Source: Caldilinea sp. CFX5 (lineage in GTDB: Bacteria; Chloroflexota; Anaerolineae; Caldilineales; Caldilineaceae). Taken from it: a stretch of 64,000 bases of DNA. Positions 7,775-16,235 of the stretch are shown piece after piece. The stretch covers positions 1-64,000 of the forward strand of contig QWII01000026.1 in the NCBI GenBank assembly GCA_021405325.1, given 5' to 3'. The notes beneath the pieces were generated by a model. It saw only the letters and a program-made list of their open reading frames with translations, searched no databases and was not told where the DNA came from. Made by a program: the position numbers and the translations under genes. Position 1 is the stretch's first letter; the number at the start of each line of letters is the position of its first letter.

Positions 7775-9091
7775 ATGTCAATCACTGTCAAAATGCCACA
7801 ATTGGGTGAAAGTATCGTCGAAGGCACCATTGCCCGTTGGCTCAAAGCGCCCGGCGACAGCGTTGCCAAATATGAACCGCTGCTAGAGATTAGCACCGAC
7901 AAAATCGACACCGAAGTCCCGGCGCCCGCCGAAGGCACCTTGCTCTCCGTAGTTGCCCAAGAAGGAGAAACCGTCGCCGTGGGCGCCGTGCTCGCCTACA
8001 TTGGCCAGCCACAAGAAAAACCAGCGACCAGCGCGTTGCCGGTCAATGGCGGTGTACAGCCATCTTCGGCGCCGGCAACGCGTCCATCCGCTGTGCGTGT
8101 TACCGAACCAATCAGCCAGACTTCGGCCAGCTCAGTCACCCAGTCACCCAAACCGAGCGGGCGCGCCTTCATCAGCCCTGTCGTTTCACGCATTGCCGCC
8201 CAACATCAAGTTGACTTAGACGCCGTGACCGGTAGCGGTCTGGGCGGTCGCATCACCAAAAAGGATATTCTCGCCTTTGTCGAAAGCCGCAAAACCGCCC
8301 CTATGCAACCGATTCAACGACCAAGCGACCAAGCGACCAAGCGACCAAACGACCAAACGACCCTGGCCGATGACGAAACCTTACAACCGCTTTCGGCCAT
8401 GCGCCGCGCCATTGCCCAGCACATGGTGCTGAGCAAGCAGACCAGCCCCCATGTGACCACCGTCTTTGAGGTCGATATGACCGCGGTTGTCCGCCACCGC
8501 GAAGCCAACAAGGCGCGCTTTGCCGAACGCGGAATCAACCTGACTTTTACCCCCTATTTTGTGGCGGCGGTCGCACGGGCCTTGCGCGAGACGCCGGAAG
8601 CCAACAGCCGTTTTACACCGGATGGGCTGATCCTCAACCGGCGGATTCACATTGGCGTCGCCGTCTCCTTGCCCGATGGCCTCCTTGTGCCCGTGATGCG
8701 CGATGCGGATGAAAAGAACCTGGCCGGCCTGGCGCGATCGGTCAATGATGTGGCCGAACGGGCGCGCAGCGGTAAACTGGCGCCCGATGAAATCCGCGGC
8801 GGCACCTTTACCATCACCAATCACGGCATTACCGGCAGCCTGATGGGGACGCCGATTATCAACCAGCCGCAGACCGGCATCCTCGGCATCGGCGCCATTA
8901 GCAAGCGCGCCGTTGTCCGCACGGCGTCGGCCTCCCTTCTCCCTAGCGCCGACGACGCCATTGTCATCCGCCCCATGTGCTATCTCAGCTTTAGTTTTGA
9001 TCATCGCGTGCTGGATGGGGCGAAGGCTGACTTATTTTTGAATACAATTCGCTTATCTTTAGAAGATTGGCAAAATGATTCAAGAGATTGA
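7775..9091 (+). CDS. 2-oxo acid dehydrogenase E2, dihydrolipoamide acyltransferase
   Basis: 438 residues. The lipoyl domain (1-75) has the lipoylated Lys in EISTDKIDTEV. The peripheral-subunit-binding domain (about 125-160) contains ISPVVSRIAAQHQVDL and GGRITKKDIL. The catalytic domain ends with the active-site motif FDHRVLDGAKAD. The ATG at 7775 gives the usual lipoyl-domain N terminus. The linker between the binding and catalytic domains is encoded by an 8-bp tandem repeat. E2 transfers acyl groups from the E1-bound intermediate to CoA. Pyruvate, branched-chain and 2-oxoglutarate complexes are not distinguishable here, and no E1 gene lies in the window. Confidence 0.9.
   Translation: MSITVKMPQLGESIVEGTIARWLKAPGDSVAKYEPLLEISTDKIDTEVPAPAEGTLLSVVAQEGETVAVGAVLAYIGQPQEKPATSALPVNGGVQPSSAPATRPSAVRVTEPISQTSASSVTQSPKPSGRAFISPVVSRIAAQHQVDLDAVTGSGLGGRITKKDILAFVESRKTAPMQPIQRPSDQATKRPNDQTTLADDETLQPLSAMRRAIAQHMVLSKQTSPHVTTVFEVDMTAVVRHREANKARFAERGINLTFTPYFVAAVARALRETPEANSRFTPDGLILNRRIHIGVAVSLPDGLLVPVMRDADEKNLAGLARSVNDVAERARSGKLAPDEIRGGTFTITNHGITGSLMGTPIINQPQTGILGIGAISKRAVVRTASASLLPSADDAIVIRPMCYLSFSFDHRVLDGAKADLFLNTIRLSLEDWQNDSRD
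8318..8362 (+). repeat. In-gene 8-bp tandem repeat (CGACCAAG/A)
   Basis: Five and a half copies of an 8-bp unit lie inside the E2 linker. Because 8 is not a multiple of 3, each copy is read in a different phase, giving a 24-bp protein-level period rich in Pro, Asp, Gln and Thr. Confidence 0.9.
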
Positions 9092-9174
9092 GCGATTGCG
9101 AGATTGCGAGATTGCGAGATTGCGAGATTGCGAGATTGAATCAAATCTCCTAATCTCGCAATCGCTCAATCTCC
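9086..9174. repeat. 8-bp tandem repeat hairpin (GATTGCGA)
   Basis: Units of GATTGCGA run from 9086 to about 9139 and begin inside the stop codon of the E2 gene. The opposite arm (9145-9174, AATCTCGCAATCGCTC core) is complementary to the array. It separates the E2 and E3 genes and could act as an mRNA stem between them. Confidence 0.9.
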
Positions 9175-9191
9175 TTCATTAAAGGAGAGTT

Positions 9192-10625
9192 ATGAGCAAT
9201 CAAAATTACGATTACGACGTTGTTGTCGTGGGCAGCGGGCCGGGCGGCTACGTGGCGGCCATTCGGACGGCGCAACTCGGTCTTAAGACCGCCATTGTCG
9301 AGCGTGAAAGTTTGGGCGGTGTCTGTCTGAATTGGGGTTGTATTCCCAAGAAGGCGCTGATCAAAAATGCCACTGTCTTGGAGACGCTGCATCACGCCGC
9401 CGACTATGGCTTTACCTTTGACAACTTACAGGTGGATTGGGGCAGTGCGATCAAACGCAGCCTGGGCATTGTCGATCGCCAGACCAAAGGCGTCGGCTTT
9501 CTCATGCGCAAGAACAAGATCGACGTGATCGAAGGCCACGGCGTTTTTACCGATGCCAACACGTTGCAGGTCGGTCCGTCCGAGTTCAAACCCAATGCCC
9601 AGAGCCGCACGGTGACAGCCAAGAATTTTATCATCGCCACCGGCTCCCGCGCGCGCGACCTGCCGGGGGTGACCGTGGACGGCAAGCGGATCATGCAATA
9701 CCGCGACCTCATGCGCCGGCAAGATCGCCCCAACTCGCTGATCGTCGTCGGCGCCGGCCCGATTGGCATCGAGTTCGGCTACATCCATCGCACCTACGGC
9801 GCCGACGTGACCATTGTTGAAATGTTGGATCAGATCTTGCCATTGGAAGATAGCGAGGTCGCGGCCGAGGTGCATAAAGCCTTTACCAAAAAGGGGTTTA
9901 AAATTTACACCGGTTCCCGCACCGAAGAATTTAAAGTCACTGATACCGGCGTCACAGTGGCAGTGAAAAATGTTAAGAGCGGTCAGACTGAAACGTTGCA
10001 GGCCGAAGCGGTTTTGTTGGCGATTGGGATTACCCCCAACACCGATAAGGTGGGGCTGGACAAGGCCGGCGTCAAGCTGGACAAGCGGGGCTATATCGAG
10101 ATCGACGCCAACATGCGCACCAATGTCCCCAACCTCTACGCCATTGGTGACTGCACGGGCAAACTGGCCTTGGCCCATGTTGCCAGCGCCCAAGCCCTGG
10201 TGGCGGCGGAAACCATTGGCGGCGCCGACACCTTGCCCATTCCGGCGGAAAAATATGTATTCATGCCGCGCTGCACCTACTGCAAGCCCGAAGTTGCCAG
10301 CCTGGGCATGACGGAAGCGCAGGCCAAAGAGGCCGGCTACACGGTCAAAGTAGGCAAGTTCCCCTTTATGCCCAATGGCAAGGCGCAGGCCATTGATGCC
10401 AAAGAGGGCTTTGTCAAGATCATCACCGACGCCAAGTATGGGGAAATTCTGGGCGCGCATCTGGTCGGCCACGAGGTGACCGAATTGCTGCCGGAACTGA
10501 GCCTGGCCCAGTTCATGGAGATCACCCCCGCCGAGATCGCGCGCACCGTCCATGCCCACCCCACGCTCAGTGAGGTGATCATGGAAGCGGCGCACGCCAT
10601 TGAGGGGCACGCCATTCATATCTAA
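9192..10625 (+). CDS. lpdA: Dihydrolipoyl dehydrogenase (E3)
   Basis: 477 residues. FAD-binding GSGPGGYVAAIRTAQLG starts near residue 14, the redox-active disulfide is in GGVCLNWGCIPKKAL, NAD-binding VVGAGPIGIEFGY is near 185, and the C-terminal HAHPTLSEVIMEAAH holds the catalytic His. It reoxidises the dihydrolipoyl group on E2 and passes electrons to NAD+. An AAAGGAGAG ribosome site precedes the ATG. With the E2 gene upstream it forms part of a 2-oxoacid dehydrogenase operon. Confidence 0.93.
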   Translation: MSNQNYDYDVVVVGSGPGGYVAAIRTAQLGLKTAIVERESLGGVCLNWGCIPKKALIKNATVLETLHHAADYGFTFDNLQVDWGSAIKRSLGIVDRQTKGVGFLMRKNKIDVIEGHGVFTDANTLQVGPSEFKPNAQSRTVTAKNFIIATGSRARDLPGVTVDGKRIMQYRDLMRRQDRPNSLIVVGAGPIGIEFGYIHRTYGADVTIVEMLDQILPLEDSEVAAEVHKAFTKKGFKIYTGSRTEEFKVTDTGVTVAVKNVKSGQTETLQAEAVLLAIGITPNTDKVGLDKAGVKLDKRGYIEIDANMRTNVPNLYAIGDCTGKLALAHVASAQALVAAETIGGADTLPIPAEKYVFMPRCTYCKPEVASLGMTEAQAKEAGYTVKVGKFPFMPNGKAQAIDAKEGFVKIITDAKYGEILGAHLVGHEVTELLPELSLAQFMEITPAEIARTVHAHPTLSEVIMEAAHAIEGHAIHI

Positions 10626-10736
10626 AGCGCTGATTGATGAAGGTTAGCTACTTGTTTCGGTAATCCTTGGAACTTGTCACGCCGGCGGCGATGACCTACA
10701 GTTACCAATTTATTTTCGTAACGTTCTTTAATAAAG

Positions 10737-10795
10737 GAGATTGAGAGATTCAGAGATTTTGTCACTCTCAATCTCTCAATCTCTTAATCTCTTCT
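10737..10795. repeat. 8-bp-phased hairpin (AGATTGAG family)
   Basis: GAGATTGAGAGATTCAGAGATT pairs with the AATCTCTCAATCTCTTAATCTC stretch 12-15 nt further on. The element occupies most of the gap between lpdA and the thioesterase gene and is the same design as those at 9086 and 60870. Confidence 0.8.
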
Positions 10796-10800
10796 TGAAC

Positions 10801-11250
10801 ATGATGCACTCATCTGACCAAATCATTCCCGCCGCCCCCGTCACCATCGAAACCGATGTCCGTTTTGCCGAAACGGACCAGATGGGGGTGGTGCATCACA
10901 GCAGTTATATTGTTTGGTTTGAAATGGGACGGGTGGCGTGGATGAAAGCCGCCAATATGCCCTATACCGAAGTGGCCGGGGGCGGCTATAATTTTGCGGT
11001 AACGGCAATTCATGCCGCCTATCGCGCCGCCAGTCGTTTTGGCGATACCATTCAAATTATCACGCGGCTTACCAACCTGCGCAGTCGGCAAGTTGAGTTT
11101 AGCTATGAAATCCGTAACGCCGCCGACCAAACGCTCTTGGCGACCGGTAGCAGTGAACATATCTGTGTTGACCAGAGTGGAAAGATGACCAAAATTCCGC
11201 AATCGATCTATAATCGGTTAATTGCCGGCGCCGAACGGTTGGCAGGGTAA
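10801..11250 (+). CDS. Acyl-CoA thioesterase, YbgC/FadM type hotdog fold
   Basis: 149 residues from the ATG at 10801. Upstream in-frame starts lie inside a hairpin repeat and are unlikely. The hotdog motif RFAETDQMGVVHHSSYIVWFE has the catalytic Asp in ETDQMG, and KMTKIP near the C terminus is typical of YbgC. It hydrolyses short or medium acyl-CoA esters. No clear ribosome site is visible. Confidence 0.85.
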   Translation: MMHSSDQIIPAAPVTIETDVRFAETDQMGVVHHSSYIVWFEMGRVAWMKAANMPYTEVAGGGYNFAVTAIHAAYRAASRFGDTIQIITRLTNLRSRQVEFSYEIRNAADQTLLATGSSEHICVDQSGKMTKIPQSIYNRLIAGAERLAG

Positions 11251-11295
11251 AGTAAGTTCAAGGTATGTCAGACTACGTTTACTGACTGATGAACT

Positions 11296-12231
11296 ATGAT
11301 TCACGTTGAGCAGCACGGTCCAGTTTTAGCCATTCGCATGTCGCGTTCGATCTTTGGCCGTCCCTTTTGGTGGACGACCGCCTACTGGGTTGACGGCTTG
11401 TTGATCGACACAGGGCCGCGTTTTGCTGTGCGCGCCTTGCTCAATGCGCTGGAAAATCTGCCAGTCGATCAAATTGTCATTACTCACGCCCATGAGGATC
11501 AGATGGGCGGCCTCTTGGCGCTACTGCAACGCTACCCCAAAGTGACTATCTATGCGGCCCCCCGCGCCTTACCCATCCTGGCTGACCCGGAAAGCATGAC
11601 CCTGCCCTTCTACCGGCGCATTGTCTGGGGGCGACCGCAGCCCTGCCGGGTGGCGGTTTCGCTGGATACGGTGGATAACCAGATCCGTACCGCCAATTAC
11701 CGTTTCCGCCTTCTGGAAACGCCTGGCCATACCCCTGATCACATTGCACTCTTTGAGCCGGGGCAACGGTGGCTCTTTAGCGGCGATGTCTATGTCCATA
11801 GCCAGCAGAATGCCTGGGCGGCGGAAGCTGATCTCTTTGGCGTGGTTTGCAGCCTGCGCACCCTAGCCGAGTTGCACCCGGAACGACTCTTTCCCAGCGA
11901 TGGACGCATTAGTCGGACGCCCTTGCCAGAGCTACATGGCAAAATCGGTCAACTGCTGCAATTGACGCGCGAGGTGGCGCGGTTGGATGCGCTGGGTCTA
12001 AGTAAAGAAGAGATGGTGCTGCGCCTCTTTCACAAAGAGCCGCCGCTCTACTTCTGGACGGCCGGCTATTACTCGGCGGCCAATCTAATTGATGCCTGTC
12101 GCAGTTACAACGCCCTCTTTACCCAACTCGACGTGACGACGCCGCCATCAGCCAGCACCGACCCTGATGAGGAGACCGGCCCTTCCGACTCCTCGAACTG
12201 GCCTTTTGATTGGGAGGATTTAATCCGCTAG
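11296..12231 (+). CDS. MBL-fold metallo-hydrolase with altered metal motif
   Basis: 311 residues. The motif THAHEDQMGG near residue 60 stands where MBL enzymes have HxHxDH, so the last His is Gln. The other landmarks are present: ETPGHTPDHIALF with a metal His near 145, and FSGDVYV with the bridging Asp near 165. The substrate is unknown. The missing ligand may reduce binding at one metal site. The acidic Ser/Pro-rich C terminus (about 280-300) is likely disordered. Confidence 0.8.
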   Translation: MIHVEQHGPVLAIRMSRSIFGRPFWWTTAYWVDGLLIDTGPRFAVRALLNALENLPVDQIVITHAHEDQMGGLLALLQRYPKVTIYAAPRALPILADPESMTLPFYRRIVWGRPQPCRVAVSLDTVDNQIRTANYRFRLLETPGHTPDHIALFEPGQRWLFSGDVYVHSQQNAWAAEADLFGVVCSLRTLAELHPERLFPSDGRISRTPLPELHGKIGQLLQLTREVARLDALGLSKEEMVLRLFHKEPPLYFWTAGYYSAANLIDACRSYNALFTQLDVTTPPSASTDPDEETGPSDSSNWPFDWEDLIR

Positions 12232-12274
12232 ATAGAGCCGGACTCCGGACTCTACGACTGATAAAGGACTGACC

Positions 12275-13213
12275 ATGCGTATTTTGATTACCGGGGGCGC
12301 CGGGTTTATCGGCAGCCACCTGGCGAACCAACTCCACCACCAGGGCCATTTTGTCCGTGTGTTGGATGACTTGAGCAGCGGCGACCCGACCAAATTGCCA
12401 ACCGGCATCAACTTCAGCCGCGGCGATGTGCGCGATATTCCCAAGCTCTGGTCGCTCTTACAAGGGGTGGAGGTGGTCTATCATCTGGCGGCGCGCGTCA
12501 GCGTGCCGGCCTCGGTGTTATACCCGCGCGAATATAACGATGTCAATGTCGGCGGCACCGTCGCCCTGCTTGAAGCCTGTCGTGATGTGGGGGTGCGGCG
12601 GGTGATCCTGGCGAGCAGCGCCACCATCTATGGCAACCAGATCCAGCAGCCGGTGCATGAAGAGATGGCCCCGCAACCGACAGTGCCCTATGCCGTGAGC
12701 AAGTTGGCGGCTGAACAATTTCTTTTTATCATCGGGCGGTTGGCCGGCTTTGAAACGGTGGCCCTGCGCATCTTTAACGCCTATGGCCCCGGCCAACCGT
12801 TGCCGCCGGTTCATGCACCGGTGATTCCCCAATTTATGCACCAAATTCTGGGCGGCGGCTCGGTGGTGGTGCAGGGGGATGGCAGCCAGACGCGCGACTT
12901 TGTCTTTATTGATGATGTCGTCAAAGCGTTGATGGCAACCGCTGACGCTGCCGGCGTCGATCAGCAGATTATTAACATTGGCAGCGGTCTGGAAATTACC
13001 GTGAATACGTTGATCGAACGTATTGCCCAGACTGTTGAGCGCAAGGCGAATATCTTGTACAATCGGGAAACGTCGGGCGGCGTGGCGCGTCTGGTGGCGG
13101 ATCTGAGCAAAGCCAGGCGCCTGCTGGGGTACACGCCTGCTGTTGACATTGCAACTGGCCTTCAGCGGTTGTTGCAACGCGATCCTTTGTTTCGCCCGGC
13201 CCAGATGAAATGA
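12275..13213 (+). CDS. NAD-dependent epimerase/dehydratase (UDP-glucose 4-epimerase-like)
   Basis: 312 residues of the extended short-chain dehydrogenase family. GGAGFIGSHLANQL binds NAD at the N terminus, ASSATIYGN supplies the Ser/Thr, and YAVSKLAAEQF is the YxxxK active site near residue 145. RDFVFIDDVV is a sugar-nucleotide epimerase hallmark. It probably acts on a nucleotide sugar for surface polysaccharide. A GATAAAGGAC ribosome site precedes the ATG. Confidence 0.85.
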   Translation: MRILITGGAGFIGSHLANQLHHQGHFVRVLDDLSSGDPTKLPTGINFSRGDVRDIPKLWSLLQGVEVVYHLAARVSVPASVLYPREYNDVNVGGTVALLEACRDVGVRRVILASSATIYGNQIQQPVHEEMAPQPTVPYAVSKLAAEQFLFIIGRLAGFETVALRIFNAYGPGQPLPPVHAPVIPQFMHQILGGGSVVVQGDGSQTRDFVFIDDVVKALMATADAAGVDQQIINIGSGLEITVNTLIERIAQTVERKANILYNRETSGGVARLVADLSKARRLLGYTPAVDIATGLQRLLQRDPLFRPAQMK

Positions 13214-13305
13214 GTGCATACCAGTAGTCTGTAGGCGCTTGGTCGCGGAGGCCGGTGTTCGCCTGTTGTACTCGCAGGTAGGTTGTACTCTAGGGAAGAT
13301 GTTTT

Positions 13306-14460
13306 TTGCGTATTAAAATTTTCATGACTGCTTTCACACATTTAGCCAATCGACAGTTTCGTCTCCTCCTCTGCCTGCTTTTGCTCCTGCTGCCCTTACC
13401 TGGCTGTGGCCTGGGCGGCGACATGATGTCACGCGTCTATCTACAGATGAACCGCGCCCAGGTCGATCAACCGGCCGGCGCGTCCAGCCACCCCGTGCGC
13501 TTTACCATTGCGCCCGGCGCCCCGGCGCGCCAGATTGGTCAACAACTGCAAGCCGCCGGTCTGATCAGCGATGCGCGCCTCTTTGAAGCCTATGTGCGCG
13601 TCAATGGTTTGGTGGCGGACTTGGAGGCGGGCGCCTTCATCCTCAGCCCCAGCATGACCCTGGCCGAGGTTGTCACCACGCTGCAACATGCCGAAGCCGC
13701 CAGCCTGACTCTTACCATCCCCGAAGGGTGGCGCCTGGGCCAGATCGGCGACTATCTGGCAGAAGCCGCCATCTTTGCCCATGATCCTGCTGCCCTGACC
13801 AGCTATCGCAACCAGACTGAAACCGGTGTCTTGACCGATCTCGACCCGGCGCAATACCCCTTTTTGCAAGAACGCCCGGCCGGCGCCAGTTTGGAAGGCT
13901 ATCTCTTCCCTGACACCTATGAGTTACCCTTAGAAGGCGCCACCGCCCAAGATCTGCTCCGCCGGCAACTCGACACCTTTGCACGTCGGGTGTTACCTTT
14001 ATATGAAGAGGCGCGTAGCCGGCAAACCACCACCCTGTCCCTCTATGCGGTGCTAACGATGGCAAGCATTGTGGAGCGGGAAGCGGTGGTGGCGGAAGAA
14101 CGACCTGCCATTGCCGGCGTCTATCTCAACCGGCTGGCGGCGGGCATCAAGCTGGAAGCCGACCCGACAGTGCAATATGCCATGGGCTATCAACCGGCGA
14201 CCGACCAGTGGTGGAAAACGCCGGTCTTTCTGGAAGAATACAGCAGCGTGGACAGCCCCTACAACACCTACCTCTACCCCGGTCTGCCCCCCGGCCCGAT
14301 TGCCAACCCCGGCTTGAGCAGCATTCAAGCGGTTCTCCAACCGGCGGACCATGATTATCTCTACTTTGTCGCTCTGCCGGATGGCAGTGGACGCCATGTC
14401 TTTGCGACCACTTTCGCGGAACATAGCGTCAATGTACAAAAGTATCTGCAAGGGCGGTGA
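13306..14460 (+). CDS. mltG: Endolytic murein transglycosylase MltG
   Basis: 384 residues. The start is chosen as the TTG at 13306 because AGGGAAG sits about 8 nt before it; the ATG at 13324 is too far from that site. The hydrophobic N terminus ends in a lipobox-like LPLPGC, so this copy may be a lipoprotein. A LysM-like region follows, then the YceG catalytic core with the Glu in [11 protein letters not shown] (about residue 260) and [13 protein letters not shown] near the C terminus. MltG cuts nascent peptidoglycan at the membrane and sets strand length. Confidence 0.9.
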   Translation: MRIKIFMTAFTHLANRQFRLLLCLLLLLLPLPGCGLGGDMMSRVYLQMNRAQVDQPAGASSHPVRFTIAPGAPARQIGQQLQAAGLISDARLFEAYVRVNGLVADLEAGAFILSPSMTLAEVVTTLQHAEAASLTLTIPEGWRLGQIGDYLAEAAIFAHDPAALTSYRNQTETGVLTDLDPAQYPFLQERPAGASLEGYLFPDTYELPLEGATAQDLLRRQLDTFARRVLPLYEEARSRQTTTLSLYAVLTMASIVEREAVVAEERPAIAGVYLNRLAAGIKLEADPTVQYAMGYQPATDQWWKTPVFLEEYSSVDSPYNTYLYPGLPPGPIANPGLSSIQAVLQPADHDYLYFVALPDGSGRHVFATTFAEHSVNVQKYLQGR

Positions 14461-14469
14461 CAGTAATAC

Positions 14470-14542
14470 AACAACGGATTTAGGAAGTAACGGATTTGCC
14501 TTTGCCGGCGAAAAATCCGTTGCTTCCTAAATCCGTTGTTGT
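14470..14542. repeat. Long hairpin between convergent genes
   Basis: About 27 bp of AACAACGGATTTAGGAAG... (14470-14497) pairs with 14514-14542. It sits between the stop codons of mltG and the M50 gene and may terminate transcription from both sides, though no T-run is present. Confidence 0.8.
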
Positions 14543-14545
14543 GAT

Positions 14546-15784
14546 CTACGCGCTCCACCAGGCGAACTGTTGATAGCCGGTTGAGATCAATTCAATGGGG
14601 ATTTGCAGACGAGCCGCGGTGAGAAAAGCGAACCGCCAGAAGGCCGTGGTAATTGGATTGTCCGTCCAGAAGAGAAACATGAGCAACATAAAGCCAATAT
14701 TGCCCATTGCCTGGAGTTGGTAACGCACATGGGCGGGAAACTGGGTCGACAGCAGATGAAAGCCATCCAGCGGCGGGATCGGCAGCAGATTGAAGAGCAA
14801 CGAGGTCACCTGGAGAAAGCCCAAAAAGGCGAGCGCCGGCCAGAAGTACCAATTTGCCTCGGTTACCCAATTCAACCAATCAAAATAGAAGGGGATGCTG
14901 ATGATGACGCAAAAGATCAGGGTTCCCAATGGCCCTGCTGCGCTCATCAACGCCTCCCAGCGTGTGCTACGGAGCGCACTGGTGCGGATGTAGACGGCGC
15001 CCCCCGGCAAGCCCAAGCCGCCCATGACCAGAATCAGCAGCGGAAAGATGATACTGAGCAGCGGATGGGTATAACGCAGCGGGTTGAGGGTGAGATAGCC
15101 CGCCTCCCCCACGGAAGTATCCCCACCCAAATACGCTGCCAGGGCATGACCAAACTCGTGTAGACAGAGGGAGACAACCCAACCGCTGATAATAAAGAGC
15201 GTGGTCAAAGGGCCGGCCCACACTTCGCCCGGATTGAGCCACAGCCCCACGCCGCAGGCAATCATGACAGCCACCAACCCCAAGAAGACTGGGCTGGGTC
15301 GCACATTGGCATGCAAGGTGTCGCGCTGGCGGGTCTGAAAGCGTTTAGGCGCTTCCAACACGGTCTGGCGCAATTCGTAGAGCGAGACGCCGGCTTCGGT
15401 CAAGAGCTTGGTGGCCGGATCATCATTCAAGTAGAGCAAGCCCAGTAGCAGATGGAGGGCGTCAACGCGCCGGTGGCCCAGATGAACCGCTTCTTTAAAG
15501 GCGGAACGCACCACCCGTTGCGCGTCTGCACTAAGCGTTGCCGGCTTATTGTTGGTCGGATCGCCCAGCGGCAGTTGCGCTTCTAGGCTTTGCCGTAATG
15601 CTTTGGCGTCAATACCGGCCTTGTTCAACTCCTGCGTCGCCAGATGATTGCCGTCGAGTAGCGCATAGAGCAGATGGCGCGGTTCGACCGTGCCGGTGGC
15701 GCGCTGGCTTGCGGCCTGTACCGCCTGGTCGAGAATGGCACGCGCCTGGGGTGTCAAATCTTCAAGTGATAGTTCCGGGGGCAT
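14546..15784 (-). CDS. Clp N-domain / M50 site-2 protease fusion
   Basis: 412 residues. Residues 8-70 and 85-145 are two Clp_N repeats (LTPQARAILDQAV...RHLLYALL and LSADAQRVVRSAF...LHLLLGLL), the adaptor-binding fold normally at the N terminus of ClpA/ClpC. Membrane segments start near 165. The M50 zinc site is LHEFGHALAAYLG (His209, Glu210, His213) plus NLLPIPPLDG with Asp340. It is an intramembrane metalloprotease of the rhomboid-sized SpoIVFB/S2P class fused to a substrate- or adaptor-binding domain. The function is inferred; I do not know this fusion as a characterised protein. Confidence 0.85.
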   Translation of the reverse strand: MPPELSLEDLTPQARAILDQAVQAASQRATGTVEPRHLLYALLDGNHLATQELNKAGIDAKALRQSLEAQLPLGDPTNNKPATLSADAQRVVRSAFKEAVHLGHRRVDALHLLLGLLYLNDDPATKLLTEAGVSLYELRQTVLEAPKRFQTRQRDTLHANVRPSPVFLGLVAVMIACGVGLWLNPGEVWAGPLTTLFIISGWVVSLCLHEFGHALAAYLGGDTSVGEAGYLTLNPLRYTHPLLSIIFPLLILVMGGLGLPGGAVYIRTSALRSTRWEALMSAAGPLGTLIFCVIISIPFYFDWLNWVTEANWYFWPALAFLGFLQVTSLLFNLLPIPPLDGFHLLSTQFPAHVRYQLQAMGNIGFMLLMFLFWTDNPITTAFWRFAFLTAARLQIPIELISTGYQQFAWWSA

Positions 15785-15902
15785 GAGTGGCCTCTTCTTG
15801 CATAAAATTGTTAAGGGTTTTGCCGTAGTTTGTTGCGCTTAGTATAAGCCCTTTTCGTGTCGTGAGCAACTTGTCAGGCGCAAGCGGCTCTATTTCACCT
15901 TT

Positions 15903-15958
15903 GGGGCGCGTTTGATCCGAACGGCACCCAGGGGTGCCGTTCGGATCAAACGCGCCCC
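15903..15958. repeat. 27-bp perfect hairpin with 2-nt loop
   Basis: Arms 15903-15929 and 15932-15958 are perfect complements. With a 2-nt loop this is close to a pure palindrome. It lies in the 450-bp divergent gap between the M50 and subtilase genes, which otherwise holds the 89-bp element at 16104 and TATACT at 16075-16080, a possible -10. Confidence 0.9.
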
Positions 15959-16103
15959 ACTAGAAATCACTGCCATTAGAAATAGACCCGGCGCAAGCGA
16001 CGGCAGTTCAACTTGTAACCAACCTGTGAACAAAACGTAAGAATAGCGTGATAAATTTCCGACAATAGTTATGATATACTTGCCTGTGTTGATAAATCTT
16101 TTC

Positions 16104-16192
16104 GCTCATCTACAGAAAGTGTGAGGTTTCGACCCGCCACACCTGTCAGGTTTTGGAAACCTGACAGGTGTTCACACTTTCCGTAGATGAGC
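16104..16192. repeat. 89-bp palindromic element, copy 2
   Basis: The reverse complement of the element at 169-257 in arms and spacer. The inner 15-bp hairpin has the loop TGG in the same orientation as copy 1, rather than the CCA expected from simple inversion. It lies between a possible -10 element and the subtilase start. Confidence 0.88.
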
Positions 16193-16235
16193 CAATCTTT
16201 TTTCTCGTTTATAACTGAATCTTGGAGGGGATTGT

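Noticed and set aside
9426..10619. 397-codon antisense frame across the E3 gene
   Set aside because: A shadow of GC-rich codon usage in lpdA; composition is Gly/His-rich with no domain.
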